A stretch of 64,000 bases of DNA from an uncultured Eubacteriales bacterium (GTDB lineage: Bacteria; Bacillota; Clostridia; Oscillospirales; Acutalibacteraceae), in contig CAKTDF010000007.1 of NCBI GenBank assembly GCA_934541115.1, forward strand, positions 1 to 64,000, in the 5' to 3' direction. Of this stretch, positions 34,701 to 42,723 are shown piece after piece. The notes under the pieces are model-generated. The model was not told where the DNA came from, did no database searches, and saw only the letters and a program-made list of their open reading frames with translations. A program made the translations under genes and the position numbers. Position 1 is the stretch's first letter. Every line of letters starts with the position of its first letter.

Positions 34701-36150
34701 CCGAAACCTCTATAGCTTCGCTGTTGATAACATCGCCGACAGCATGACCGAAGTCACAAAGATCAACTTCGACTTCAAGCGGGCAATCTTTCTCTGCAAC
34801 AAGGTAACTTAGAGTTTTCTCATACAATTCGCCGTTGTGTTTGAAACTGACGCGGCATGCTCCTTTTCCCGGTGTAGTGTTTGGACTCGTTGAAAATACA
34901 ACTCGGTCAGTGATATCTCTTTCTACTCCGTCGCTCCATTCGGTTTTTATGCTCAACATATCTTTCGTGATTTCGTCTCCGACGTGAATGATAATTGTAT
35001 TCATTTTAACGTCAAAGGCTGTCAAATCATATGCATAGAAACACTTTGCGCTGACGAAAGTGCCAAAGTACTTGCCACAGTCAGTGAAAGAAACAAGCGT
35101 TTGACGCGTTTTTCCCGCATCGTCGTCAGTGAATGTGAACTCCCGGACCTCTATGTTCGTAACCTCAACGCCTTCTGTATCGTTAGCACGGTAAGCCTTG
35201 CAGATTACATCATCTTTTGTGAAAGTGTAACCGGGAACATAGCTCTCTTTTCTCGGTTCTGCCTTGATTGATACAAATTCCGTGCCGGAAACAATTTCAA
35301 TTTTACCGGTCACGAACTTGCGTAAACCTGCCTCACCGTATATTAAGTCTAAGTAGCCTGTGCCGAGATAATCAACAGTCTTTGTTGCGGATTCTTCAAA
35401 GCTTCTTCCGGTTCTCACACTTCCGTCCTCATAGGTGACGGTAGCGGTGAAGTCGGACGAGCTTATCTTTGCGGTGTTTTCTTTGCCGATGGTTATAACG
35501 CCCTTGGCAACTGCTTTGACGTCGGTGAATTTTATATATTCAAGAAAAACATCTGTTGAAAGCTTTTTTCCGTCTACTGTTGCAGAAACGGTATATGTGC
35601 GGCCGGTCAACGGAGAATAGCCGGGTTCAATGGTGAAGTCCTTGTTTTCTTTCTTTGTGTTGTCGGAATAATTAACGAACACCTTGAAATTGCTGTTGGA
35701 GACTGCACTGTCGGCATAGACCTTGCCCGTTGATTGCGCCGTTATTGAAACGGGGGTCACAGGCACATCGGTCTGATCCGTTGTTGTAACCTTGCCATTG
35801 TGCGAATAGAGAGTGATTTTTTCTTCGGCTGTTATTTTCTTGCCGGAGTATTTCAGCGTTGCTGTTGCTTTGCCCTCTCCCGCGGCAGTGAATGTGAACA
35901 CGTCATATCCGCCAATGCCTATGACCGCGCACGGAGACGAGCTGTCGGAAACATATTCAGACGTAACGTTGACAATACCGTTTTTATCGAGCGAAACAGA
36001 CCATGTTGTTCCGGCTTCGCGGCAGCAAGCCGCATAAGCGACAACGGCATTCTCCTGTGACTCAACTCTGACCTGAGGTTTCTGAAGACTGGGAAACAAT
36101 GTGATCAGAATTACTGCCAGAGGAATAAGGATTTTTTTGAAAACTGACAT
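31756..36150 (-). CDS. Giant secreted leucine-rich-repeat (BspA-like, LRR_5) surface protein
   Basis: 1,464 residues with a Sec signal peptide at 1-24. The first 550 residues are tandem Ig-like/bacterial Big domains with xKxxFxxGDxxT-like blocks. From about 620 to 1440 there are about twenty LRR_5 repeats of the pattern IGxxAFxxCxxLxxIxLPxxVxxIG, for example YAFYECEKLADVGSM, SAFNSCSSLSVF, RYAFHRCNFTSLTL, AFSRNTNMTGILTLP. Such proteins form a curved solenoid used for adhesion to host or diet material. No LPXTG or membrane anchor is seen; the C-terminus ends in VKDGLLELK. ATG 36150 follows AAAGGAGAG. Its own promoter and terminator make it a single-gene unit. Confidence 0.92.
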   Translation of the reverse strand: MSVFKKILIPLAVILITLFPSLQKPQVRVESQENAVVAYAACCREAGTTWSVSLDKNGIVNVTSEYVSDSSSPCAVIGIGGYDVFTFTAAGEGKATATLKYSGKKITAEEKITLYSHNGKVTTTDQTDVPVTPVSITAQSTGKVYADSAVSNSNFKVFVNYSDNTKKENKDFTIEPGYSPLTGRTYTVSATVDGKKLSTDVFLEYIKFTDVKAVAKGVITIGKENTAKISSSDFTATVTYEDGSVRTGRSFEESATKTVDYLGTGYLDLIYGEAGLRKFVTGKIEIVSGTEFVSIKAEPRKESYVPGYTFTKDDVICKAYRANDTEGVEVTNIEVREFTFTDDDAGKTRQTLVSFTDCGKYFGTFVSAKCFYAYDLTAFDVKMNTIIIHVGDEITKDMLSIKTEWSDGVERDITDRVVFSTSPNTTPGKGACRVSFKHNGELYEKTLSYLVAEKDCPLEVEVDLCDFGHAVGDVINSEAIEVSAKLYAKDNYYTTFNASDFSNIVSDEFNCTEKGKFSVDVSYPEADGTLTTKTLPFFVVANKRTTFSYAEDGRTITGITDGDGETLMLPDENDKGESISYDLNQLRSDYPEYKNVYFSGNGYEKFANTFKNPFDAAWLNRDCSLDVDNYDLPVLIANRLHYKNTVESGDGLFTAIDTPNGGAVIRYNGTENKDVTIPEKVGNVSITTIGAYAFYQRNARNLTVLENISVICSGAFSNFTVNTVDLGTIEHVNEKGLAGMHVNKLIANNLKELGKEAVTGSSIGELQLNAVEKVGESAFESSVIKSDITLPAATEIAEWAFKRSSVSGAIILPSIKTIAPNAFIYSNLKYIKLPNADRGTIADAKWGVPDAYVYYRNSNSGIQYDVDENGNAVVCEYIQTDAPVTKLVIPSEIDGHTVVGIGDGKNYGNFDGITEIVLPETATYIADRAFFPNTTIKKISGAGVTDIGAWIFPYNTAVLESIDFPSCKTISEYAFYECEKLADVGSMKPQKVEYRAFYGTAIQKIDLSECVSLGEEAFFYCQKLTDIVSLTKCTSFGESVFTSSTKLSTEIIFNESIEKIPMYLFARTAITKVIFPEHLREIGSSAFNSCSSLSVFTTKNSTKTFELPSSIEKIGDAVFYGCYKLTGDLVIPQKVTAIERYAFHRCNFTSLTLHDGITFIGAEAFSRNTNMTGILTLPSKLEYLGDKAFDHDLKFENTSLYIPATLLSIGGDLWRPSSSGTIQERARNSTHMFYNFASQTFKEYIVDENNPNYKSVDGVLFSKDGKRLVGFPCAKEVENGVYEVPEGVVEFDDMCFSRAGIGGGNLSILVLPDTFTVADNLGHKNCVSYSLISYNTLSASLYYTGVKELRVKDSNPNFTCVDGVLYSKDMTTLVCVPPRYEGKLVIPEGVTRAVKGAIGGSNVDSDATMVSALKGRVTEISIPSTLTDIYKQVRNMGINSSGATITVDERNSVYYVKDGLLELK

Positions 36151-36193
36151 AATATTCTCTCCTTTAATTTTTTTAGCGAACACGCTATGCATA

Positions 36194-36222
36194 ATATTAA
36201 CACATTGCGAATATTATGTCAA
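36194..36222 (-). promoter_or_regulatory. Sigma-A promoter of the LRR protein gene
   Basis: TTGACA (36217-36222), 17 bp, TAATAT (36194-36199) on the minus strand, 43 bp before ATG 36150. Confidence 0.8.
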
Positions 36223-36361
36223 CGATTTATGAACAAACTTTCTTTAAGCGCGATAAAAAGTATATTTTGTTCCTTTTTGGCAAAGATTGTCGCAGTACAC
36301 TGCTCAAATTTCAAAAACGCATCTTACACATGCTTTATTGCCACTCTCCCTCTTAAAACAA

Positions 36362-36391
36362 CCGAGCAGCCGCCTGGCGGCGACTGCTCGT
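36362..36391 (-). terminator. Terminator after mutS2
   Basis: Stem CGAGCAG.CGCC/GGCG.CTGCTCG followed on the minus strand by GTTGTTTTAAG. It is about 90 bp after the mutS2 stop. Confidence 0.65.
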
Positions 36392-36483
36392 GAATTTCCT
36401 TATTAACTTTTTACTTCGACGTTGACAAGGAGCCTATATTCTTTGCCCTTTTATCAATACAAAAAAACAGACCGTGTATGCAG

Positions 36484-38874
36484 TTACTTCAAGGTAACTA
36501 TCGTTACTCCGTTTTCGCCCTCTCCGAACGTGCCGAGTCTGAAAGACTTGACATATTTGCACTTTCTGAGATAATCCTGAATGCCTCTGCGCAAAACTCC
36601 GGTACCCTTGCCGTGAATTACGCTGATTTCACCCAGTCCGAGACGCATACAGCGGTCAAGATGCCTTTCAAGCTCCATAATGCCTTCTTCAACGTTCATT
36701 CCGCGAAGGTCGCATTCTGCTTTTTCTGAACCTGCCGGTCTGAACTCGTGAGTGGATTTTTTGGGAGTCGGCTTTGCGGCGCTTTTTGCGCTTTTGAGGC
36801 TTTTTCCGACTCTGAGATTGCTTTTCGGCGTTCTCATTTTTATTATTCCGGCAAGCACCTCAACCTCACCCTTTTTGTCCTCAAGCGCGGTAACTGTAGC
36901 CGTTTTGCCGATATCCGCAAGAAGTACCTCATCGCCGATTTTCAGCGTTTTCGGAACAACATAGCTTTCTTCATCGGCAAGAGCTGCGGTAACAGGATTG
37001 GTTATATCGTCAAACTCGCCCATGCTCTTTTTCATCAATTGCTTTGCCCGTCTTGCCGCCTCGGCTTTATCCCGGGACTTTGCGCTTTCGCGTTTCAGCT
37101 CCTCAAGCTCATTCACAAGGGCATATGCGCTGCGTTTTGCCTGTTCAATAATTTTTGTTGCCTGCTGCTGAGCCTTGTCAAGCTCCTTTTTGCGCAGATC
37201 CTCAATGCTGTCTTTATATTTTTGCGCCTCAGACTTTGCTTTTGTTGCTTCAAGGCGAATCTGCTCGGCTTCATCGCGCTTTTCCTCAAAGTCCTGGCGG
37301 CTCTTTTCAAGCGACTCAATAACGCCCTCAAAGCTCGCATTGTCATTTGAAACAAGCGACTGCGCACGTTCAATGACTCCGTTTTCCATGCCGAGGCGCT
37401 TTGAAATTGCAAAAGCGTTTGATCTGCCGGGTACGCCTATAAGCAAGCGGTATGTAGGTCTGAGAGACGCAACGTCAAACTCACAGCAGCCGTTTTCAAC
37501 GCCCGGGGTTTCAAGTGCATAGACTTTAAGCTCTGCATAATGCGTTGTTGCGGCGATTTTTGCGCCCTTTTCATGTATGCGCTCAAGAATAGCCGTGGCA
37601 AGCGCGGCACCCTCAACGGGGTCGGTTCCGGCACCAAGCTCATCAATGAGCACAAGCGAACGCTCGTTGACAAAGTTCATGATACGTATGATGTTTGTAA
37701 TGTGCGACGAAAAAGTTGAAAGCGACTGCTCAATGCTCTGCTCGTCTCCTATGTCGGCAAAAACGTGGTCAAACACCGAGACCTCGCTCCTGTCTCCGGC
37801 GGGAATCATCAAGCCGCACATTGCCATGAGTGAAAAGAGCCCGACGGTTTTGATTGAAACGGTTTTGCCGCCCGTGTTGGGTCCCGTTATGATGAGCGTG
37901 TCAAAATCGGTGCCGAGGCGAATATCGGTTGCAACAACCTTTTTGGGGTCAATAAGAGGATGACGCGCGCGGTTAAGAAGTATTTTTCCGTTATCATTTA
38001 GAACAGGCGTCATGGCTTTCATCTCATACGCAAGCTTGGCTTTTGCAAAAATCACGTCAAGCTCAACCGCACATTCATAGCTCGACTTTATTCCCTCAAA
38101 AAAGCTGCCTGCCTCAACCGAAAGCTCATAAAGAATCTTGTCAATTTCTTCCTGTTCCTTGCCGCGCAGCACCTTTATTTCATTATTTGCCTCAACAACG
38201 CCGGCAGGCTCTATGAAAACAGTGGCTCCGCTTGAAGATGTATCGTGAACAAGTCCGCTGACCTCTGAGCGGTGCTCAACCTTTACTGGCACAACATAGC
38301 GCCCGTTGCGCATGGTTACAATAGCCTCACGCAGAGCTTTCTGATACTGCGAGGAGCGAATCATTTTGTCAAGCCTATCGCGTACCTTTGAAGACGCAGC
38401 GCGGATTTTTCGGCGAATATCATAGAGCGCCGGAGAAGCATTATCGCTCATTTCATCCTCGCTGATGATTGCCGTTGTAATTTTGTCTTCAAGGTATTTA
38501 TTCGGCGTAAGCGCATCAAAATACACATCAACCGAGCAACGCACGCCCTCATTTTTGCTGCGCCACTGAACGATTCCGCGGATCGAACGCAGAACCTCCG
38601 CAACGTCCAGCAGCTCGCGCATTGAAAGCACACTGCCTGCGTTTGCGCGTGCAAGGGCGTTATTGACGTTTTTGAGTCCGCCGAAAGACGGAGCGCCAAA
38701 GCGCGCCATAAGCATATGCGCGTCAGTTGTTTGGTTAAGAAGCGCCTGAACCGTGTCAAAATCGCTCTGCGGCTCAAGGCGCGAGATCTCGTCTTTTCCG
38801 TCTGCACTGCAAACAAAAGACGAAAGCTTTTCAAGAACCTTATCAAGGTCGAGCGCAAGATAATCCTTTTTCAT
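36484..38874 (-). CDS. mutS2: Endonuclease/ribosome-rescue ATPase MutS2
   Basis: 796 residues, normal for MutS2. There is a lever/clamp region, then the ABC-type ATPase with Walker A TGPNTGGKT near residue 345, DEQSIEQSLSTFSSH (signature) and LVLIDELGAGTDP (Walker B), a long coiled coil near 515-625, and a C-terminal Smr nuclease domain (CDLRGMN, then ISVIHGKGTGVLRRGI). It lacks the mismatch-recognition domain of MutS. Known roles are restraining recombination and splitting collided ribosomes. ATG 38874 follows GGAGGG; a longer frame to 38949 has no ribosome site. It lies 119 bp downstream of recO on the same strand. Confidence 0.95.
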   Translation of the reverse strand: MKKDYLALDLDKVLEKLSSFVCSADGKDEISRLEPQSDFDTVQALLNQTTDAHMLMARFGAPSFGGLKNVNNALARANAGSVLSMRELLDVAEVLRSIRGIVQWRSKNEGVRCSVDVYFDALTPNKYLEDKITTAIISEDEMSDNASPALYDIRRKIRAASSKVRDRLDKMIRSSQYQKALREAIVTMRNGRYVVPVKVEHRSEVSGLVHDTSSSGATVFIEPAGVVEANNEIKVLRGKEQEEIDKILYELSVEAGSFFEGIKSSYECAVELDVIFAKAKLAYEMKAMTPVLNDNGKILLNRARHPLIDPKKVVATDIRLGTDFDTLIITGPNTGGKTVSIKTVGLFSLMAMCGLMIPAGDRSEVSVFDHVFADIGDEQSIEQSLSTFSSHITNIIRIMNFVNERSLVLIDELGAGTDPVEGAALATAILERIHEKGAKIAATTHYAELKVYALETPGVENGCCEFDVASLRPTYRLLIGVPGRSNAFAISKRLGMENGVIERAQSLVSNDNASFEGVIESLEKSRQDFEEKRDEAEQIRLEATKAKSEAQKYKDSIEDLRKKELDKAQQQATKIIEQAKRSAYALVNELEELKRESAKSRDKAEAARRAKQLMKKSMGEFDDITNPVTAALADEESYVVPKTLKIGDEVLLADIGKTATVTALEDKKGEVEVLAGIIKMRTPKSNLRVGKSLKSAKSAAKPTPKKSTHEFRPAGSEKAECDLRGMNVEEGIMELERHLDRCMRLGLGEISVIHGKGTGVLRRGIQDYLRKCKYVKSFRLGTFGEGENGVTIVTLK

Positions 38875-38993
38875 TTTCTCCCTCCTATTCGTCCGAACAG
38901 ACCGAATACAAATAACCCATATCATTCGGTTCATTTTGTTATATGGCAATATCGCACAGTTGAGATGTACACTGCAAATTGTGCAATTAGGTC

Positions 38994-39737
38994 TTATCGG
39001 GTCATTGTTTTATAAAAATCAAGTGTTTTGTAATTTCTCATAGTAACGTTTTTGAGATATTTTTCGCTGATCTGCGCAAGAAGCTCAAGCGAAGATTTTG
39101 AAAGAGTGAAAGAAAACAGCTTTTGCGTTTCTGAAAGACAGATGTGCCGCATCGCGGTAACAACGCTGAGCGGCAGCTCATAGGTCTTTTCCGCCGGCAA
39201 ACATTCATCGCAGTAAAGACGACCGGAAGAGACGGAAAAACGCATTGTTTCACTCTCATATTTTCCGCAGCTGCAACAGGCAACAACTGATGGCATATAT
39301 CCGGCGATTGAAAGAAATCGAAGCTCAGTTGAGGCTTTGATAAGCTCCGGCTCGCGTTTTTTTTGAGATACAAAATAAACTGCATTGAGCAATACGCGCA
39401 AAAACTCGTCGGACTCCTCCTCACGCGGTGCAAGCTCGGCAGCAAGCTCGGCAAAATATTGAGCAAGTGAAAGCGAAACAAGATCGTCACGTAAAGAGAA
39501 AAAGACTTCCTTCGGTGCCGCTTCTGTAACTATGTAAACGCCGTTTTTTCGTTTTTCTATCACTAAATCGGAATAGCACAAAAGCCCCGTTGAAGCAACA
39601 TTTTTGCTTTTGGGGCTCCTTCCGCCGTTGACGAAAGCCCTGACCACACCGTTTGAACGTGTGAGCAGGGTTACAAGCCTGTCTCTTTCGCCTGTTGTCT
39701 GTTCGCGGATCACAATTCCGTCCGTTTTAATAATCAT
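38994..39737 (-). CDS. recO: DNA repair protein RecO
   Basis: 247 residues. The N-terminal OB fold begins MIIKTDGIVIREQTTGERDRL and continues with LLTRSNGVVRAFVNGGRS. The zinc-binding motif is CCSCGKYE...RLYCDEC near 155-185. RecO loads RecA onto SSB-coated DNA with RecR. ATG 39737 follows GAGGAT and overlaps the end of the yqzL-like gene by 11 bp. The era-yqzL-recO order is typical for Firmicutes. Confidence 0.95.
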   Translation of the reverse strand: MIIKTDGIVIREQTTGERDRLVTLLTRSNGVVRAFVNGGRSPKSKNVASTGLLCYSDLVIEKRKNGVYIVTEAAPKEVFFSLRDDLVSLSLAQYFAELAAELAPREEESDEFLRVLLNAVYFVSQKKREPELIKASTELRFLSIAGYMPSVVACCSCGKYESETMRFSVSSGRLYCDECLPAEKTYELPLSVVTAMRHICLSETQKLFSFTLSKSSLELLAQISEKYLKNVTMRNYKTLDFYKTMTR

Positions 39738-39957
39738 AATCGTCAATATCCTCGTATTCCTCAGACGAAGAAAGTTCACCGTGACTTTGCATCTCCGGAA
39801 AATCTCCGTCAAAGTTATTGACAAATTCCTCGGCAAATTCTTCTGAAAACACGTCATGTTCAAGAGGCTGTTCCTCGTCTCTTGCATTCTTATAATTGAG
39901 ATAATCCGAGACTCTGCCGGTTTTCATAAAAATGCGCCAAAGTTCCTTTTTGTTCAT
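39727..39957 (-). CDS. YqzL-like small protein with acidic tail
   Basis: 76 residues. The first 25 (KKELWRIFMKTGRVSDYLNYK) match the short YqzL family found between era and recO in Firmicutes. The remaining 50 residues are strongly acidic (SSSEEYEDIDDYDY at the end), an extension not present in the 47-residue Bacillus YqzL. The function is unknown. The start follows GGAGGGACAG; the end overlaps recO, so translation is coupled. Confidence 0.82.
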   Translation of the reverse strand: MNKKELWRIFMKTGRVSDYLNYKNARDEEQPLEHDVFSEEFAEEFVNNFDGDFPEMQSHGELSSSEEYEDIDDYDY

Positions 39958-40110
39958 GACTGTCCCTCCGCAAAGTTAATTACTCTATTACTTTGCGCAA
40001 AAAGCAGCAGCTTTAAACAGGAAATTTTTGTCATCGCAGGTTGATTCGGTGTGTAAAAAACATCAGAGATTACATATCAAAGCCCCCGCACCGAACCGTA
40101 CGTCACTCAT

Positions 40111-41004
40111 TCAGTCAAGACCGAAGTTATGAATAAGACCCTCTCTGTTGCGCCAGCCCTCTTTGACCTTGACCCAGCACTTGAGATTTATCCTGCAGTC
40201 AAAAAAGCGCTCCATATCCTGTCTTGCATAGGTTGAAATGCGTTTGAGCATTGCTCCGCCTTTGCCGATAATTATACCTTTATGGCTTTCTTTTTCGCAG
40301 TATATGACAGCTTCAACGTCCATGATGTCCTTATCCGGACGTTCGCGCATTTTTTCGATTGAAACAGCAACGCCATGCGGTATTTCGCGGTCAAGCAGGC
40401 GCAGCATTTTTTCGCGGATTATTTCGCCCGCTATGACCCTCTCGGGCTGATCCGTGAGGGTATCGTCGGGGAAGAAGTGTTCCGACGGAAATGCAAGCGC
40501 GGTAAGTTCGTCTGTCAGTGCGTCCATTCCGTCATTTCTGAGTGCAGAGACCGGAACAACAGCCTCAAAATCATACTGAGAGGAAAGATAAGCGATACGC
40601 TTCATGAGATCCGTTTTCTGAGCTACGGTATCAATCTTGTTGATAACAAGTACCACCGGCATTTTCTGCGCGCGACACTTTGAAAGCAGTTCCTTTTCCT
40701 CCTCGCGCAGTTCTCCCTCCGGCTCGGTCACGAACATGCAGGCGTCCACGCCGCCGATACTTTCCGTAACGGCTTTGATCATTTTTTCGCCAAGTTTGTT
40801 GTGCGGACGGTGAAAACCCGGAGTATCGGTAAAGACAAGCTGGGTTTCGTCCTTAGTCAAAACGCCCATTATCCTTGTGCGCGTTGTCTGGGGTTTATCG
40901 GAAACAATTGCAACCTTTGCTGAAAGCAGACGGTTGAGTATTGATGACTTTCCGACGTTGGGACGTCCTACAATAGCAATAAAAGCGGTTTTTGTTTCTG
41001 TCAT
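40111..41004 (-). CDS. era: GTPase Era
   Basis: 297 residues. G1 GRPNVGKSS, G2-region PQTTRTRIMG, G3 DTPGFHRP, G4 NKID and G5 VSALRNDG are all present, followed by the KH domain with GIIIGKGGAMLKRI. Era binds the 3' end of 16S rRNA and is needed for 30S subunit maturation. ATG 41004 follows GAGGGAAAG and overlaps the end of the DMT transporter gene by 4 bp. The gap of 153 bp to the yqzL-like gene shows no clear terminator. Confidence 0.97.
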   Translation of the reverse strand: MTETKTAFIAIVGRPNVGKSSILNRLLSAKVAIVSDKPQTTRTRIMGVLTKDETQLVFTDTPGFHRPHNKLGEKMIKAVTESIGGVDACMFVTEPEGELREEEKELLSKCRAQKMPVVLVINKIDTVAQKTDLMKRIAYLSSQYDFEAVVPVSALRNDGMDALTDELTALAFPSEHFFPDDTLTDQPERVIAGEIIREKMLRLLDREIPHGVAVSIEKMRERPDKDIMDVEAVIYCEKESHKGIIIGKGGAMLKRISTYARQDMERFFDCRINLKCWVKVKEGWRNREGLIHNFGLD

Positions 41005-41927
41005 TTTCTTTCCCTCTTAAAGTTGATTTCACTGATTAACGTTGAGCCAAGAATCATTACGGCTCCGACAATATCAAAAAGACCGAGTTTTTCTTTCAAA
41101 AAAAGTGCCGAGAGCAAAATTGCAACAACCGGATCAATATAACTGAACAGCGCCGTTGTCTGAGCCGGCAATCTGCCGACAGAACCAAAGTAAAGCGTAT
41201 ATGAAAAGCCTGTATGAATCACGCCGACAACCAAAAGCAGCAAAACGGCTTTTGCATTGTAATCAAAGGACGCGACATTTTCCGTCAAAAAGACATACGG
41301 TGTAACAGTGAGCGAAGCAAAAAGCAGCTGCATGATCGTCCGGTCTGTGTCGGTGATATCACGGAGCTTTTTATTGATAAGAGTTACCGTGGCATAAAAC
41401 GCCGCTGCGCCGATTCCGAGAAGTATCCCTCTGAATTCACCGGTCTTGATTCCACCGCTTTCAAATACGCCGGAGACAAAAACCATACCGAAAAGTGCAC
41501 ACAGTACACAGCAGAATTTTTTGACCGTGAGCCTCTCTTTGAGCAAAAACGGCGATGCAACTGTGACAAAAATCGGAGCAAGGTAATAGCAAAGCGTTGC
41601 AGTTGCAACAGAGGTATAGTTGTATGACTCAAAGAGAAGTATCCAATTGATTCCGATTGCCGCACCGGATGCCAAAAGAAGTAAAATATTCTCTTTCACG
41701 GCGGAAAACGAAATCTTTTTACGCCTGATCAGCTTAAAAACAAGCAGGAAAAAAACGCCCAGAAAGCCGCGGCTCATCGCAACAAAACTTGACGGAAAAG
41801 CAATTGAACGGACAAAAATTCCAATGGTTCCGAAAACAGCCATTGAAAAGGCAAGCGATGCCTTTGAAAGCAGCGTTGTGTCCTTTTTATCGCTTTTCTT
41901 AATATTTAGTTCTTCGCGGATTTGCAT
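41001..41927 (-). CDS. DMT-superfamily transporter (EamA domains)
   Basis: 308 residues with ten predicted membrane segments in two EamA repeats (AFSMAVFGTIGIFVRSIAFP in the first, IDPVVAILLSALFLKEKLG in the second). Members usually export amino acids or metabolites. An N-terminal cytoplasmic tail of about 20 residues is Lys-rich. It is coupled to era by an ATGA overlap and lies 13 bp after the ECF S-component gene. Substrate unknown. Confidence 0.92.
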   Translation of the reverse strand: MQIREELNIKKSDKKDTTLLSKASLAFSMAVFGTIGIFVRSIAFPSSFVAMSRGFLGVFFLLVFKLIRRKKISFSAVKENILLLLASGAAIGINWILLFESYNYTSVATATLCYYLAPIFVTVASPFLLKERLTVKKFCCVLCALFGMVFVSGVFESGGIKTGEFRGILLGIGAAAFYATVTLINKKLRDITDTDRTIMQLLFASLTVTPYVFLTENVASFDYNAKAVLLLLVVGVIHTGFSYTLYFGSVGRLPAQTTALFSYIDPVVAILLSALFLKEKLGLFDIVGAVMILGSTLISEINFKRERK

Positions 41928-41940
41928 AGCTACCCCTGGA

Positions 41941-42546
41941 TTACTTCATCTGAGATTTGAGTTTTTTTGCCACGGGACCGAGAGCGGCTCCGCAAGCAGT
42001 GCAGGCAGCAGCCTCAACAAGTGCATTGACTCCGGCGAACAAAACGGCAAACATGAACACATTCGCTGCGCCGAGCTGCTCGGAAATGCCCTGCATATAC
42101 TCCGTTTTGGCAAAGAACAGCATGAGCAATCCGACAAAACCAATCGTATTTAGTACAGCAGCAAGGAAGAATGAGATGAGACCGCTGACGGCGGAATTAA
42201 GCTTTTTTGATATTTTTTCAAACGATAGAGCAGAAACAAAGCCTGCAACCATACGCGGAATAAGACAAACAATGAACGTCAAAACCGGGTTGATCGAAAG
42301 CAGCGTTACACCAAAAGCGCTGAAACCAAAACACTGAATAAAGCTTGAAATTCCGAAAGCCGAGCCGAGCAAAAGTCCGCCCCATTTTCCGAGAAGTGCA
42401 CCGCCGAAAGCAACGGGAATAGAAATAAGAGTAATTTCAATAATTCCGAATTTAAGATATCCTATTTGGGTAAAGCACATTACCGCAATTATGGCAACAA
42501 ATACTGCCGAAATAGTGAGAAAGAATAAACTGTTTTTGTTTTTCAT
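41941..42546 (-). CDS. ECF transporter S component, substrate unknown
   Basis: 201 residues, six hydrophobic segments. The layout (TQIGYLKFGIIEITLISIPVAFGGALLG, split here for clarity: TQIGYLKFG / IIEITLISIP / VAFGGALLG) is that of a vitamin-type ECF S component. It would need the shared EcfAA'T energising module, absent here. ATG 42546 follows AAAGGA; ATG 42555 is another possible start. I found no riboswitch in the 130 bp upstream, so the ligand cannot be assigned. It opens the run into the DMT transporter and era. Confidence 0.85.
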   Translation of the reverse strand: MKNKNSLFFLTISAVFVAIIAVMCFTQIGYLKFGIIEITLISIPVAFGGALLGKWGGLLLGSAFGISSFIQCFGFSAFGVTLLSINPVLTFIVCLIPRMVAGFVSALSFEKISKKLNSAVSGLISFFLAAVLNTIGFVGLLMLFFAKTEYMQGISEQLGAANVFMFAVLFAGVNALVEAAACTACGAALGPVAKKLKSQMK

Positions 42547-42683
42547 AGTAATCATTCCTTTTGCAAAAATTGTTTTTTCTGACTTCTCTTCTTTCTTTTT
42601 CTTTTCAACCGATGATCAGCCGAGAGTAATATACAACATCAAACTTTGTGCTTATCAGCCAAACATCGGACTTTAAAAAACAT

Positions 42684-42710
42684 GGGGGCTGACGCAGCGC
42701 GACACCCCCC
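42684..42710 (-). terminator. Terminator of pnp
   Basis: Hairpin with GGGGG/CCCCC base and a GTCGC-rich interior, followed on the minus strand by ATGTTTTTTAAAG. It begins 14 bp after the pnp stop codon. Confidence 0.8.
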
Positions 42711-42723
42711 TTTTGTTCAATTG

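Larger units (their letters stand above)
36151..36483. other. Non-coding gap between LRR gene and mutS2
   Basis: 333 bp. It holds the LRR-gene promoter and the mutS2 terminator. The short frame at 36187-36393 on the plus strand overlaps both and looks non-coding. Confidence 0.7.

Noticed and set aside
42547..42683. Riboswitch upstream of the ECF S component
   Set aside because: I compared the leader with preQ1, THF and TPP patterns as far as I can recall and saw no matching conserved blocks.
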